Of a DNA stretch of 64,000 bases, positions 10,076 through 20,879 are shown piece by piece. The notes below the pieces were generated by a model. The model was not told where the DNA came from. It did not search any database and saw only the letters and a program-made list of their open reading frames with translations. Position numbers and translations under genes: made by a program. Origin of the DNA: Odontocerum albicorne (lineage: Eukaryota > Arthropoda > Insecta > Trichoptera > Odontoceridae); assembly GCA_949825065.1 (NCBI GenBank), contig OX463862.1:16611592-16675591 (forward strand), given 5' to 3'. The stretch's first letter is position 1, and the number at the start of each line of letters is the position of its first letter.

Positions 10076-10545
10076 AAGGTACACCCATATCTCGCTTTAC
10101 AGGTTCTCTTTTAACGACATTTCGCTATAACTGTATTGAAAAAATGATCAACAAATTCGTTTTACGGAAAATGTTTGATATGTGATATATTTTTTAATTG
10201 TAATTCAAATTATGTTTGTCACGGTATGGGCAAGATCCACCTTTAATCTAAACGGAAGAAAAAACAAAGAAAGAATGATTTTATATTTTATAATACATAG
10301 TAAACTGCTTGAATGGATTTCCGGCCAGTTTCTGCTTTGCAATTGATAAATTCTAATTTTCAATTTTAAATGCTATAATTCGTTATATATGTGTACATAT
10401 TACGTACGTACACGTTTTCTTATACCATGTACATAATTTATTCTTTTTTCAAAATTTCATTTGTCTTTCATGGAACATGCGATATACGGTCAACTTTTCA
10501 GGAACGTATATCATCCGTAAAGCGAGATATGCGTGTAAATTGTTC
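10076..10545. mobile_element. Candidate MITE with inverted ends
   Basis: The left end reads acacccatatctcgctttac (from 10081) and the right end, reversed, reads ACACGCATATCTCGCTTTAC (10518-10537), 19 of 20 alike. Both sit beside an AAAGG stretch. The interior is AT-rich without coding signal. It abuts the piggyBac MITE that starts at 10552. Confidence 0.5.
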
Positions 10546-10551
10546 CTTTAA

Positions 10552-11043
10552 CCCTTTGTTACCTGAACATAGAAATAACTTGCTTATTGCATTTTTGTTG
10601 AGAGGGTATAAATTTTTTTTTTTATTCTAAGTCATCCAAAAAAGGGTGGTACAAATTTGTACTGTCAGTGAAAAAAGGCATAATAAAACGACAAATAAGA
10701 GTATGTTTTGAACAATCGTGTTAATAAATCAATCAATTTTACAAAAACAAATGTTAATGAACTTCTACTTTCAATAAACACACTTACCTGCCATTTTCAT
10801 TAATATTTTTATATCCAAAAATGAACAATAAATAAAACACGCGTCCAATCAGTGTGACAGTCAACATTCACCTGAGATACCTGGTGGCATTTTTAATAAA
10901 TACACGTTCCAATACTGCTTGCATTGTAAAATATTAGTACACATATGTGATGACAGGGATTGATCAAACAAATTTTGATGTATAATGCTAGAATGATCGT
11001 TTAAATCTGGTGGTACAAATTTGTACCGTCAGATGGCAAAGGG
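10552..11043. mobile_element. piggyBac-type MITE with TTAA target sites
   Basis: It is bounded by TTAA at 10548-10551 and 11044-11047, with ends CCCTTTGTTACC / GGCAAAGGG inverted. An imperfect sub-terminal inverted motif (gtggtacaaatttgtac) occurs near each end (10646 and 11009), itself containing the palindrome GTACAAATTTGTAC. No transposase. TTAA duplication and CCCT-type ends are diagnostic of the piggyBac superfamily. Confidence 0.75.
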
Positions 11044-11047
11044 TTAA

Positions 11048-11511
11048 AATGATTGTGACTCAGAAATTAGTCAGTATTGCTCGGTCATTGTAGAATCGTT
11101 ATACAAAGAGCCTATGCAGCGAATGATGCGTCGAATCCACGGACCAGCAACATTAATAAAGTGACTGTAAACTAGTGTACACCGGCCTGCCAATGGTCCG
11201 GAGCAATGAATCGGAACGCAGGTGCAATTATTGGCAATATAATCGGCAATTGTACGGCCGCGTGAGCGGACGATCGAAATCGAATACCAGAGCGGTCAAC
11301 GAAAACGTTGTTTGTTGTTTTTTTTTTCTTGTTTCATTTTGCCAACGATCGCGCTGGACTATAAACTGATAGCATTTAGATTGATCGATGAGCGTGTAAA
11401 GTTTCATTTTGTTTGATAACTACATATATATAACATACTTATTTTGTAAATTCCTCGATGTTACTATCACGACTGAGTTTTGAGCTTCTTTACCGACCTC
11501 TTCGTCGAGTA
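11048..11511. other. Unassigned interval with a balanced-composition core
   Basis: Positions 11090-11380 are richer in CG dinucleotides than their surroundings (gcggacgatcgaaatcg, ccggcctgccaatgg) and have no copy elsewhere in the window. The 64-codon frame at 11175 has no recognisable domain. It could be an enhancer or untranslated exon; nothing decides this. Confidence 0.3.
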
Positions 11512-11519
11512 AAATAAAC

Positions 11520-11978
11520 CAGGGTTGTGGAGTCGGAGCAGAAGTCAGGAGTTGGAATCATGAAGTCGGAGTAGAAGTCAAGTGTCGGGATCATGAAATC
11601 GGCGTCAGGAGTCGGAATCATAAAATCGGAGTCAGGAGTCGGAATCATGAAATCGGAGCAGAGGAGTCGGTTGGTTTTTTGTGGAGTCGGGAGATGCTAA
11701 CATATTTCACAATCGACGACTTCAAATTTTAATTTTTTTTAAAGCTTATTTTTTATCTACATTCTGAAATTATGAATTATGTACCATTTAGTACAAATAC
11801 TGTGTAGTATGATGAGGAATCCCCGTAGACATTATTTGCAAAAAAATATATATTTTAGTAGTTACGCCATATGATTATAACACATGATTAGCAATGTATG
11901 CTATCATTGGAGTAGGAGTCAAACATTTAAAATTTCAAAAGTTGGAGTCATAATTTTTTTGCTGTCTCCAAAACACTG
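11520..11978. mobile_element. hAT MITE with internal GGAGTC minisatellite
   Basis: Ends are CAGGGTTGTGGAGTC and (inverse) CAGTGTTTTGGAGAC. Flanks aaataaac (11512-11519) and aaataaaa (11979-11986) match at 7 of 8. From 11530 to 11690 it carries tandem variants of ggagtcggaatcatgaaatc, plus a single copy near 11910. Terminal-motif repetition of this kind is common in hAT MITEs. No transposase. Confidence 0.75.
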
Positions 11979-12087
11979 AAATAAAAATTAGTTTTAATAC
12001 GTAGCCAAATTAGACAATATGTAATATGTTATAGGGGGTCTCTAGTGGTAATATTGATTGTCACATATCAAATTTTGCGGTTTACAC

Positions 12088-12180
12088 GGCAACAATTTTC
12101 CTGGATTAATTAGATGTTTCTTAATCTTCCTGGATCAATCAAACCTTGGAACAATCTTCCTGGATCAATCAAATGTACTG
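12088..12180. repeat. Short tandem repeat, unit tcctggatcaatcaa
   Basis: Three imperfect copies of ~30 bp containing aatcttcctggatcaatcaaa lie between 12092 and 12170. The 96-codon open frame through this region arises from the repeat and has no family signature. Confidence 0.5.
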
Positions 12181-12414
12181 CCTCTTGATCCATATAAAAA
12201 AAAACTAACTCGAGTATTCTTCATAACATTGGATGACATGAAGGACGATGAGAAAGAAAGAAAGAAACATTTACTGAAGCACTTATACCCTCAGATCTTT
12301 CCCATCAAGTGTTTAGGCACCTCAGAGAAAGAACCAAAATTCGTTTAGTGAAACCTCTAATATTCCCCATAGCGTTGTATTGGATGAACATGGATGATGA
12401 GAAAGAAACAATAT

Positions 12415-12570
12415 ATATAGCCTAGTTTACTGGGGATACGACAAATGAAAGGCAACAAACCCAGATCCATTAAAATTATATGTCCAAATCAAATTACCTG
12501 TTGTTTTTTCTCAAATTGTGTATATTTCTTGTCATGTGTAATAATAAAATAAATAAATAAATATATGAAA
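12415..12570 (+). repeat. Retroelement 3' tail (family C)
   Basis: cctagtttactggggatac through cttgtcatgtgtaata, ending in a (taaa)n run, is repeated at 42895-43030 with about 90 percent similarity by eye. The A-rich simple tail suggests a LINE or SINE 3' end. No coding part is attached in either copy. Confidence 0.6.
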
Positions 12571-12589
12571 TGCATTCCATATGTATTAT

Positions 12590-12905
12590 TGGACACTGAT
12601 GCTACGTATCCCATGGACCGCAAGGTGCATCAACGCTTCTATCATCCAAGAACTAGTAATTACGTAAAGACTTTCCACAATAAGCAAAACGATCCCTACA
12701 CACTTTGGGCATGTTGCAAGAAAGAACAACGCAAGTCTCCAGAAGTTAGTGTTCACGACGATTGTTGAGGGAAAGCAAGCAAGAGGAAGGGGTCATGAAA
12801 GGTAGACGGACCAAATAAAGGATCGTCTTTAAACGCTCCATTCAGAGTGCATCAACATCGGGAAGTATGGAGATAAATGAAGTACCAAATTCCAGACATA
12901 TCAGA
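12590..12905 (+). mobile_element. LINE ORF C-terminal remnant
   Basis: Read across frames, 12690-12850 gives LGHVARKNN.., EGKQARGRGHERWTDQIKDRL, the basic 'EGKR.RGR.R..W.D.I' segment at the end of RTE-like LINE ORFs. The upstream frame at 12565 overlaps it. No YADD domain is present, so this is a 5'-truncated, eroded copy. Confidence 0.55.
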
Positions 12906-13202
12906 GGACCAAGACTTTAAGCGCCCAAGAAGCTAAGTTGACAATTAATTTCAAAACATATTTAAAATAAAGCTACATTTTATAAAGCATATGGTGATAC
13001 ATACAATTGAAAAAGCAACAGGTATTTTTATAAAGGTAAAACTCAGAGCGGAAATTAAAAATTTGCCCGGGAAACGAATAATAAACCCATAAATCATAGC
13101 TATAAAAATGAAAAAGATGTGTGGAGGAAAGTATTATTAAAAAATTATAAAAAAAAAAGGAAAAGAATATTTTTTTAAGACTTAATTATGACATTTGTGA
13201 GA

Positions 13203-13290
13203 CGACCTGTGTGGTTTAGTTGGTAAGACGCTTGTCCCTCACCCCGGAGGCTGCGGGTTCGATTCCCATTGGAACCCAGTTTTTTTTAAA
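13203..13290 (+). repeat. SINE-A tRNA-like head
   Basis: It has a clear Pol III A box (tggtttagttggtaagacg) and B box (gcgggttcgattccc) about 40 bp apart, as in tRNA-derived SINEs. There is no complementary acceptor stem, so it is not a functional tRNA gene. It joins an RTE-A fragment on the 3' side after a T run. Confidence 0.65.
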
Positions 13291-14160
13291 AGGATTCCAG
13301 AGTGTTCTCATCCATATCCATACATCTCCTACGATTTCTCTTACTTCTTAAATTTTCTCCTTTCAAATTATCATTCACTTGATACTCTCCTTGGTATTCC
13401 TCTACCACGCGTTCCACTCATATTTGCACTGTATTTTTGATTTGTTAGTTTTTCTTCATTAATTTGTTCTGCGTATTTAAAACTATCTCAGAGTGCTCTT
13501 CTTCATCTTACTCTCACATTCATCTCTACTCACTTCATTCCGAGCCTTAAGTTCACATTCATCCCTACTCACTTCATTCCGTATTCTGACATACATTGTC
13601 ACCCCATGTATTCTTCTCAATGTACGCATTTCTACATAATTTATTCAGCTCACCTCAGTCTTTTCCACGCCCAAACCCATACATCATAGTTGGCACCAAA
13701 ACGGACTATCACGTAACATATTTTGATACTGTCCGGTTCGAGTATATATATGTTTTAGTGGGCCATTAACTTAGTTTCCTACGGCTACACGCAGATCGAT
13801 ATCTCTCTTAACTCTTTCATTATCTGAGAAAATATTACCCAAATAGTAGAATTCCTCAAGTTCCTCCAATCTTTTATTATTCACCCATATGTCGCATTTA
13901 CTTTTCGTTTTAACCATTACTTTGGATTTTGCTACATTCATCTCATATCTTTCACTTCTCATCTCTCAATTTATTTATCAAACTCTACAATTCATCTTCA
14001 CTCTCCACCATCTGAGAAAATACTACCCAAATATTCGTCAGCTTGCTCCAACCCCTCATTATTTACCCATTAGTCGCATTTTTTTTTCCTTTCACACGTT
14101 TCAATCCCCATTACTTTGGATTTAGCAATATTCATTCTAAGATCATCTTCTCATCTCTCA
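13291..14160 (-). mobile_element. RTE-A LINE, minus strand, with duplicated segment
   Basis: The reverse strand at 13771-13962 encodes YEMNVAKSKVMVKTKSKCDIWVNNKRLEELEEFYYLGNIFSDNERVKRDIDLRV (given here in overlapping blocks: MNVAKSKVM, EEFYYLGNIFSD), the block after the palm domain. The more 3' parts lie at 13300-13740. The gaaaatactacccaaat segment recurs at 14020-14060, and a roughly 40-bp duplication lies at 13505-13570, so the copy is partly tandemly duplicated. Confidence 0.65.
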
Positions 14161-14502
14161 TGAGGGGTCCAAAATGCGAAATAATAAAAAAATAAAACAT
14201 GGAAATCACCCAACAATGACACCATTTTTATCTTCATATTTAAATTCATACTGTAACCGTACAGGCACAACAAATCTACATCCGTTGATAATTTCAAAAT
14301 GTATTATCAAAACTAACCTCGGTTAATGCGATTCATTATATTATAGTTGCATTGAACAATTAGAAAATTGTTATTGTTATATGCATTGTTGCATCGGTTC
14401 CCTCTGAAGGACGTGCGTGTAAGTTTTACCTTGTTCATAATAAAAAAAACAATAATTATTAATAACACAGTATTTATTATACACATAACATATATACACT
14501 TT

Positions 14503-14782
14503 TACACCGTGACAAAAAAATGTACGCGTTTAAACACTTTTACACTGTGCAGTTTATTTGAAATCGATGCAGGAATTTGTCATACTACTGCATTCGTGAG
14601 GAAAGGAGTGAAAATTACTTTTATTTCAAGTAATCCCCACTACCAAGTGATGTGAGGGCATATTCCCAGATTCCAGCAATGATGGCTTTAAGATGTTAAT
14701 CTCTTTAATTGACGCATAATTTCACACGTAAATATCGATAGAATCTTGCATGCTCCATGATCTCTTGCGCTTCACGTTGTGG
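14503..14782 (+). repeat. Truncated extra left end of the adjacent Tc1/mariner-like element
   Basis: gtgacaaaaaaatgtacgcg, cactgtgcagtttatttga and ccagattccagcaatgatgg line up with the first 250 bp of the element starting at 14783. Two left ends therefore lie head-to-tail. A third, inverted copy of this segment is at 46790-46920. Confidence 0.6.
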
Positions 14783-15469
14783 TATATAGTGTGTCCCAAA
14801 AAAATGTACACATACTTTTATACCGTGCCGTTTACTTGAAATTGCTGCAGGAATTGGTCATACCACGCATTCATAAGCAGTTGAGGGATGAGAAGGACTT
14901 TTATTTCCAACAATCCCCACTACTTACGTGATGCTGGGCCAATTTCCAGATTCCAGCAATGATGGCGTTTAGATGTCAATCTCTTTAATTAGCGCATACT
15001 TGCAAAAGTAAATATCAATATAATCTCCATTGGTGATTTTATTTTATTAACGACACAACAGTGTCTTTATATACAGATGAACATGTGACAGGTTATACAC
15101 ATACTTAAAATTATTGACAAATAATACAAAACTTCATCTTAAACTAACATGAAGATACAAACATCAGTAGTAATAATAAACTACAGTCATTGTTTTAAAA
15201 TTGTTTTATAATTATATGTATATTTAAGTTCAATATACTCGTCTGTATGTATACCACAAAATATTACCAAACTTCACCAAGCAGATTTACGTAATTGTAG
15301 AAGACTTATTTTATAGAGGTAAAGAACTCAGATTTGTTTTAAGTGAAATAACGCTTACATAGAACAAAAATTGGATTTTTTGAAAATTTTATGGATAGAT
15401 CTTGAGATATAGAAAACACATGGGCTCACTTGTAGAACGAGATGCAAGTTGCTTTGCAGAATCGAAACC

Positions 15470-15908
15470 TTCCACATGTTGATGCAGGGTTACTCAACTC
15501 CAGAGGCAAAGTATTGTGCGAACATGTTGAAGAGATTTGCCGAAAGAAAATATTACGGAACGAAGTGATTGATGAGGACTATTCTTTGCAGTAATATGGT
15601 GCACCTTCCCACTACCATCATGATGTGAGAGGCTATATTGAAAAAAAAAATTGGCCGAATAGGTGGATTGGACGTAGAGGCAGCATTCAATACCCCACAC
15701 CAGATCTTACGTCAATGATTTTTTTTATGGGGACTCGTCAAAGATAAAGTTTATAGCACAAAACTGGCAAAAGTTAATAAATTGAGAATAGCTATTGAAA
15801 GAAAATGCGCAAAAATACCATAAAATGATTCGTGATGTTTGCGATGCCACGTTATCGGCAGTGCGTGGACCAAAACGGTCATCAATTTGAGCACTTGCGA
15901 TAACTAAA
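15470..15908 (+). pseudogene. Broken DDE transposase of the 14783-16094 element
   Basis: Across several frames the conceptual product is RFAERKYYGTK.., GAPPHYHHDVRGY, IGRIGGLDVEAAFNTPHQ, FFLWGLVKDKVYS and RCRQCVDQNGHQFEHL. Order and spacing match the catalytic part of the insect transposase family with a QDGA.PH...RRG..EWP..SPDL...D.FLWG..K..VY signature, where FFLWG lies beside the last acidic residue. That residue and the middle of the domain are lost to mutation. Multiple stops and frameshifts; not functional. Confidence 0.6.
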
Positions 15909-15982
15909 AAAGGTCATCAATTTGAGCACTTGCGATAACTAAAAACGGTCACCAATTTGAGCACTTGCGATAACTAAAAAAA
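15872..15982 (+). repeat. 35-bp unit, three copies, spanning the transposase stop codon
   Basis: The unit cggtcatcaatttgagcac..ttgcgataactaaaa repeats with starts at 15877, 15912 and 15947, exactly 35 bp apart. It covers the last codons (NGHQFEHL) and the stop of the transposase above. Confidence 0.9.
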
Positions 15983-16254
15983 AATCTACGTGTGTTTATT
16001 AATTTGGTGATCTTTTTTAACCCTTAGATACACGTTAATTATTATATAATTTATAATCATTCAAAATGTGATAACATTTTTGGGACACTATATATCGTTG
16101 CGCAAAGCGTAAGCTATGGCAGTTAAAGCGGTTTTTTTATTGCTTGGCAAATATTTTTAAGTCGAATTCTAACGCAAAATTACACAAAATGTTCGTAAAC
16201 GGTGGTATTTGAAATTTTCAGTATCTCTGTTATTCTCAATTATATAGCCTTTAT

Positions 16255-16405
16255 TTGATCGTACATACATACACATAAACCATTACGCAATTTCCCTGTC
16301 GCGGTAGGCAGAGAGGGTATAAAGTCATAGTTTCCTATCTCGACATACATCATTCGCCACTTCTACATACATTCATACAAATCCTACGATTTGGTCGTCA
16401 TCAGT
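16255..16405 (-). mobile_element. RTE-A LINE 3' fragment
   Basis: ccattacgcaatttccctgtc, gcggtaggcagagagg, tcctatctcgacatacatc and cacttctacatac match the RTE-A 3' end on the minus strand. Confidence 0.6.
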
Positions 16406-16574
16406 GGTAAACAGTTTTCCAGAACGGACACCATCTTCGAGTGCCTAATGTTATTAAGTTCATTGAGAATACAGAGTATTTTTTAAAAAGCACAATCACA
16501 GTCAACTCTCGGTATTAAAATACGAGTATGTAACAATACCACATTTATGAAAGATAACTAATTGTTATTATTCA

Positions 16575-16985
16575 ATTCAATTTTTCACAGCCAGTAACTA
16601 ATCTTTTGAATAAAATTAAGCACGATACTTGGCACCGATGGCCGATGGATTGGGATATAACTGGTGTAAATAAGGGTTCTAGATATAAATCAATCAAACA
16701 ACATATCCCTTTGAAACCATGGTTTAATAAGAATAAAAATGGAAGTGTCTATCATGTGTCGTTTGCGGACGAGCCACTGCGTGATGGCTTTCTTTTATTC
16801 ACTTTTACAAAATGGGTATTGTGGATAATCCCGGCTGAGAGTGTGGTCTGGATGATAAAATTATAGACCCTGTATTTTTCGGTTGTCCCTTGCGAGACAG
16901 ATTTGATTTACTAAAAGACATCTTTACCACATCCAATGAATGTTGCGTTTCTTCTTTCTTCGTGGAACTTTTCCACTTATAGATC
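16575..16985 (+). pseudogene. Non-LTR retrotransposon RNase-H/C-terminal remnant
   Basis: The first frame (from 16600) gives NKIKHDTWHRWPMDWDITGVNKGSRYKSI, then HIPLKPWFNK, like the end of the RNase H region of I/Loa/R1-type LINEs (..W..W....G..Y..I.P..PWF). After a frame change near 16810 it gives MGIVDNPGCECGLDD, VFFGCPLRDRFDLL, the C-C-H-C-like 'NP.C.CG...HIFF.CP' tail. The order is that of one ancestral ORF, now frameshifted. The acceptor-like cttttcacag upstream is coincidental. Confidence 0.65.
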
Positions 16986-16989
16986 GATT

Positions 16990-17890
16990 GTTAAATTTTT
17001 GAAGCTTAATCAGTTGAAACTTTGTATTATATAGAATGGTAATGTTTTTTTATTGGTTTAATTACAATATATACTCATACAATATCAATGTGACTTTGGT
17101 TTGGTGGCAAAATCATCCTCGTTTTGGTGGATTGACTATTGAAAAAAAATCAGCATATTATTTTTAAGATTCTCCGTCATTTTTATTATAGGGGTGAAAT
17201 AATGAATAAATGTGATATTTGATTGAATAATTCTGCTACTTGGAAAGTGGAAATGGGAAACGACGTCAACGAGTCACTAACAAGTTTCCAGTTCTCAAAA
17301 AATAAATTAAACCAAAGCAATGAAAGCTTTAATCACGTTTGTACATTGAAACCAAAAATGTGGTCAAGTCCTTGTTAACTTGTCATATTATTATACATCG
17401 GGAGTGTGATGGCAAAAGGTTGTATTTCTCATTTTTTGCATTTTTGAAGTTAGTTCCACAAAACTCTCAAAATAGTGTAATCTTTGATGTGGCAAAAGGA
17501 TACATTCCTTACTCGTAGGAATACTAAGATAAAAAATATATGACAATATGCCATCTGAAAAGTTCATTATTATTGATATGGCAAAAGACCTCAAATGTAA
17601 TCTCAAATATCATGTGGATCTTTGAATAATTTAGGAAAACATCATATCTATGTTAAAGATATGGTAATTTCATTTCATTTGATATGTAATACTTGAAATT
17701 TGATTAAATAATAGCTGAAATATTTGGTTTGGAAATTTTGTTTTTGCTCTCCTGTAAAATTGTGTCTGAGTGAGTTCTAACTAACTTATTGCCATCACAC
17801 TACCGACATATAGATTTCCTAGACAAGCGTTCAATATCTGGGGTGTGTCAGATGCGCATTAGATATTCTTCCACAAAAGTACATTTGACA
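16990..17890. other. Unassigned AT-rich interval
   Basis: No coding signal or repeat relation was recognised. gatatggcaaaag/gatgtggcaaaagg-type motifs recur at 17410, 17490 and 17577 roughly 80-90 bp apart, a faint periodicity. Confidence 0.4.
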
Positions 17891-17894
17891 AAGT

Positions 17895-18588
17895 GTCCGA
17901 ATTCATAGTCCGTTCTTAACACTAAATCCTAAGAAAAATGGTGGATAAATTAGTATTTCGAGTACAAATTTGTCGTAGATTCCTTAAATAAGGGAGTCAC
18001 AAGGTTTAATTACCTCACTACAGAAGATTTTGTGTTGAATAAGATGACAAGCACGCTGAAATGGTTTGGACATGAACTCGTAGAACGAATGAATAAAGAA
18101 ATACGAACAAAACAAAGTAAGTAAGCGGAGGAAGACTAAGAAAACTATGGTTGGATCATGTGAAAGGCATTTTGAAAGAAAACGTGGCTGGACCAAATTT
18201 TAAAATAAGGTAAACTGAGAAGTATGAGGAATATAATATTGTGCATAGTAAGATATATGAATGTGGAAGAAGCGAACGTTGTGTGTTTGATGGATAAAAC
18301 AGTTTGGAGATCTGTTATCTCTGCCTACCCCGCAATGGAGACGGCGTTATATGTATGACATGTAAGTGTGTATGATAAGGTTTATAGACGTGGAAGAGGC
18401 GAAGAATGTGTGTCGAGATAGGAAAGACTGGCGCTCTGTCCTCCCTGCCTACCCCGACATGGAAATGGCGTGATGGTTGGTATTTATGTACTTAAAATAC
18501 TGGAACGTACGAGGCCGGACTCGGAATAAAAATCGCGAAATTTTAATGTTAGGAATTAGTATTTAGGCCGGACTATGAATTCCTCGAC
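17895..18588. mobile_element. Inverted-repeat element carrying an RTE-A insertion
   Basis: The left arm gaattcatagtccgttctta (17899) and the right arm, reversed, gaattcatagtccggccta (18563-18582) frame the region, with ..actaa(t)tcctaa continuing both. At 22690-22840 a related segment occurs without the LINE: aataagggagtcacgtgg then ttagttttaagggccgg and gaattc. Here 18020-18490 is an RTE-A fragment, so the LINE inserted into the older element. Confidence 0.5.
18020..18490 (+). mobile_element. RTE-A LINE 3' end
   Basis: The frames give LNKMTSTLKWFGHELVERMN, KRRKTKKTMVGSCE.. and two terminal ..SVISAYPAMETALY / WRSVLPAYPDMEMA repeats at 18305-18350 and 18425-18475. The 3' terminal ~110 bp is therefore tandemly duplicated. 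Confidence 0.65.
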
Positions 18589-19079
18589 TAGGAAACGTTG
18601 ATCATATTTTTTTGAATCCCCACTTTATTATGCGTATTCGGCTTTATCAAAATCGATCTCTTTCTGGCGAATAACCCAATGCCAACCAATATGACAACGC
18701 TCATTACGAACTTGTCTCTCTTAATTCACAATGTTAACTAACTTTATAGTCTGCATTGAATTGAGATATATATAATAAGAATTCTTATTTCATTAATGTG
18801 ATATTATTCCAAATTTTGATAAACAGAGCTTATTGTATCTACGTTTCAGCTTACTGTCAGTATATCGAGCTTTTAGAACATATTCCGCATTCCCCATTTC
18901 AACATTGCTCGCTGACTGGGAATACCCAAATTTCGATGAAAGTCAAGAAAAAGCGTTATCCACAAAAACTTTAAAACAGGGGTGGGAATACTAGTTGAAT
19001 TGGTAATTAATTATATTTCATTAAAGAGCGAAAAATACTATAATGCAAATAAAATTAAATAAATATACGTTTATTAATA

Positions 19080-19285
19080 GCAACATAATATGTACATACA
19101 TATATAAAATCATTCCGAAATCGCACATATATCTCAAGATAAATAGCAGAAAATACATTTAAGAGAGAAGCTATCAAAATATCTGGGCTAATCTCATAAT
19201 ATCCCACCGGTCGAGATACCTCCCACCAATATAGGGCGAGCCCGGCCGCGAAAACATCAGACTTTTTTCAGCGCACACCTTTGAA
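19080..19285. repeat. Dispersed repeat R, copy 1
   Basis: aaaatacatttaagagagaag, gtcgagata..cctcccaccaata and gggcgagcccggccgcg match 32400-32595 in the same orientation. No coding content; family unknown. Confidence 0.6.
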
Positions 19286-19586
19286 CATGTAAATTAAGAA
19301 AAGAAAAACAGGGTAAAATATTTAAGTAATGATAAGTGGTTTGAAAATAATATTATTAATTCCATGAAACATTGTGGAGGTAATCATTACATTGTACCTA
19401 TGTAATGAAATTAAGATGAATTAAAAATATAGTTCAATAACTATCGGATAACATTCATTAAATTACATATATAACGATATTTGTGTCAGCCATTATATAA
19501 TTTAATACTATTATTCGAATTTGTACTGAAAATTAAACAAGTATTAGCAATTCATATTTATCTAAATATTGTGAAGCATTGATATA

Positions 19587-20872
19587 TTGGGTTGATACAA
19601 AAGTAATGATCGTTTTTTATGATCCCAGGTAAAAAAAATCCCAGGTAAGAAATGATGAATAGTATCTTCTTTTAAATGATTCCATTGTATAAAGGATGCT
19701 TTCCCCCTACTTTCTATTTAGTTTTGGCCTGGCCAGAGTATAGTGAAAAGCCCTTGTATTTTTTCAAAATGTCGGTCGATAAAGTGCATTTACGTCATTG
19801 TTTACTTTATGAATTCCGTAAAGACAATACCGCGAGTGTGGCAACCAAAAACATTTGCGACGTGTATGGAGCAGATGTCATCAAAGTTCGACAGGTACGA
19901 AGATGGTTTACAAAATTCCGATCTGAGGATTTTTCACTATTTGATAAACCACGTACCGGGCGGCCATTGAAGTCTGATGACGACAAGTTAAAAGTCATAA
20001 TTGACACAAATCCATGTCTAACCACCAGGGAGATGGCGTCGATGATGGGAGTCAACCAAACAACCGTATTAAAACATTTGAAGCGTATGGGGATGGTTTC
20101 GCGGTACAACGTTTGGATACCTCATCAATTGTCGGCTGCCAATTTATTGGATCATGTTTCAACGTGCTTTGCTTTGAGTGCGAGACAAAAACATGAACCT
20201 TTTTTGCATCGTTTGGTAACAGGAGATGAGAAATGGGTCGTGTACAACAACGTGACAAGAAAAAGACATTGGGCTATACCTGGACAAGCCCCATTAACAA
20301 CTTCGAAGGCCGAAATCCATCAAAAAAAGTAATGCTTTGTGTTTGGTGGAATTGTAAGGGTATTGTGTATTTTGAACTCTTGGAACGCAATCAGACAATT
20401 ACAACAGAACGATATTGTCAGCAATTATCCAAATTGAACATCGCCCTTCAAAAGGATAGACCAGAATTGGTAAACAGAAAAGGGGTAGTGTTTCATCCCG
20501 ACAACGCGCGACCACATGTGGCTTTGATGACCCAATACAAGCTAAATGAGTTGAATTGGGATGTTATCAAGCATCCACCGTATTGTCCAGATCTTGCTCC
20601 TTCCGATTTTCATTTATTACGATCGCTGCAAAAAATTTTAAATGATAAAAAATTTGATACAATAGAGCAGGTAAAAACATCCCTTACTACATTTTTCGCA
20701 TCAAAATCCACGAAATTTTACACTCATGGTATTAATAAGTTGATAGAAAGATGGGAGAAGGTTATAAGAACTGATGGAAATTATAAAATTGATTGAATAA
20801 ATATTACAAATCTAAAAAAAAAATGTTTAATTGTATATGTAAAAAACGATCATTACTTTTGCATCAACCCAA
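19587..20872 (+). mobile_element. Mariner element, mellifera subfamily, near-intact
   Basis: Terminal inverted repeats TTGGGTTGATACAAAAGT and (inverse) TTGGGTTGATGCAAAAGT lie at the exact ends, with TA target sites at 19585-19586 and 20873-20874. Length (1286 bp) and TIR sequence (TTGGGTTG..) fit the mellifera subfamily of mariner. The ends differ by one base in the first 30. It encloses one transposase gene with a single frame break, indicating a young insertion relative to its neighbours. Confidence 0.93.
19769..20796 (+). pseudogene. Mariner transposase, single-base frameshift in an A run
   Basis: From ATG 19769 the frame encodes an N-terminal paired HTH DNA-binding region (VRRWFTKFRSEDFSLFD.PRTGRP, then TTREMASMMGVNQTTVLKHL) and the catalytic start VTGDEKWVVYNN. 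At about 20325 a run of seven A puts the frame into TAA; the -1/+2 frame continues without further stops as KVMLCVWWNCKGIVYFELL..FHPDNARPH..YCPDLAPSD to TGA at 20794. The triad is D (GDEKW), D (PDNARPH) and D (APSD), the last two 34 residues apart, the mariner D34D signature. Total about 342 codons, normal for the family. The ATG at 19769 is preferred over 19676 because homology starts there. The break could be real or an assembly error. Confidence 0.9.
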
Positions 20873-20879
20873 TATAATA

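Larger units (their letters stand above)
14783..16094 (+). mobile_element. Eroded Tc1/mariner-superfamily DNA transposon
   Basis: The ends are inverted: tatatagtgtgtcccaaaa on the left and, reversed, tatatagtgtcccaaaaat on the right, starting and ending with TA. It encloses a broken transposase (15470-15905). At about 1.3 kb its size fits a complete element. The 5' interior (15040-15400) looks like unrelated AT-rich sequence. Confidence 0.6.

Noticed and set aside
13203..13283. tRNA gene
   Set aside because: A and B boxes are present but no acceptor stem or sensible anticodon arm; related heads occur at several other places as SINEs.
16606..16866. Spliced cellular exon beginning after cttttcacag
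   Set aside because: The peptide matches the RNase-H/C-terminal end of a LINE, and the match continues in another frame beyond the supposed exon.
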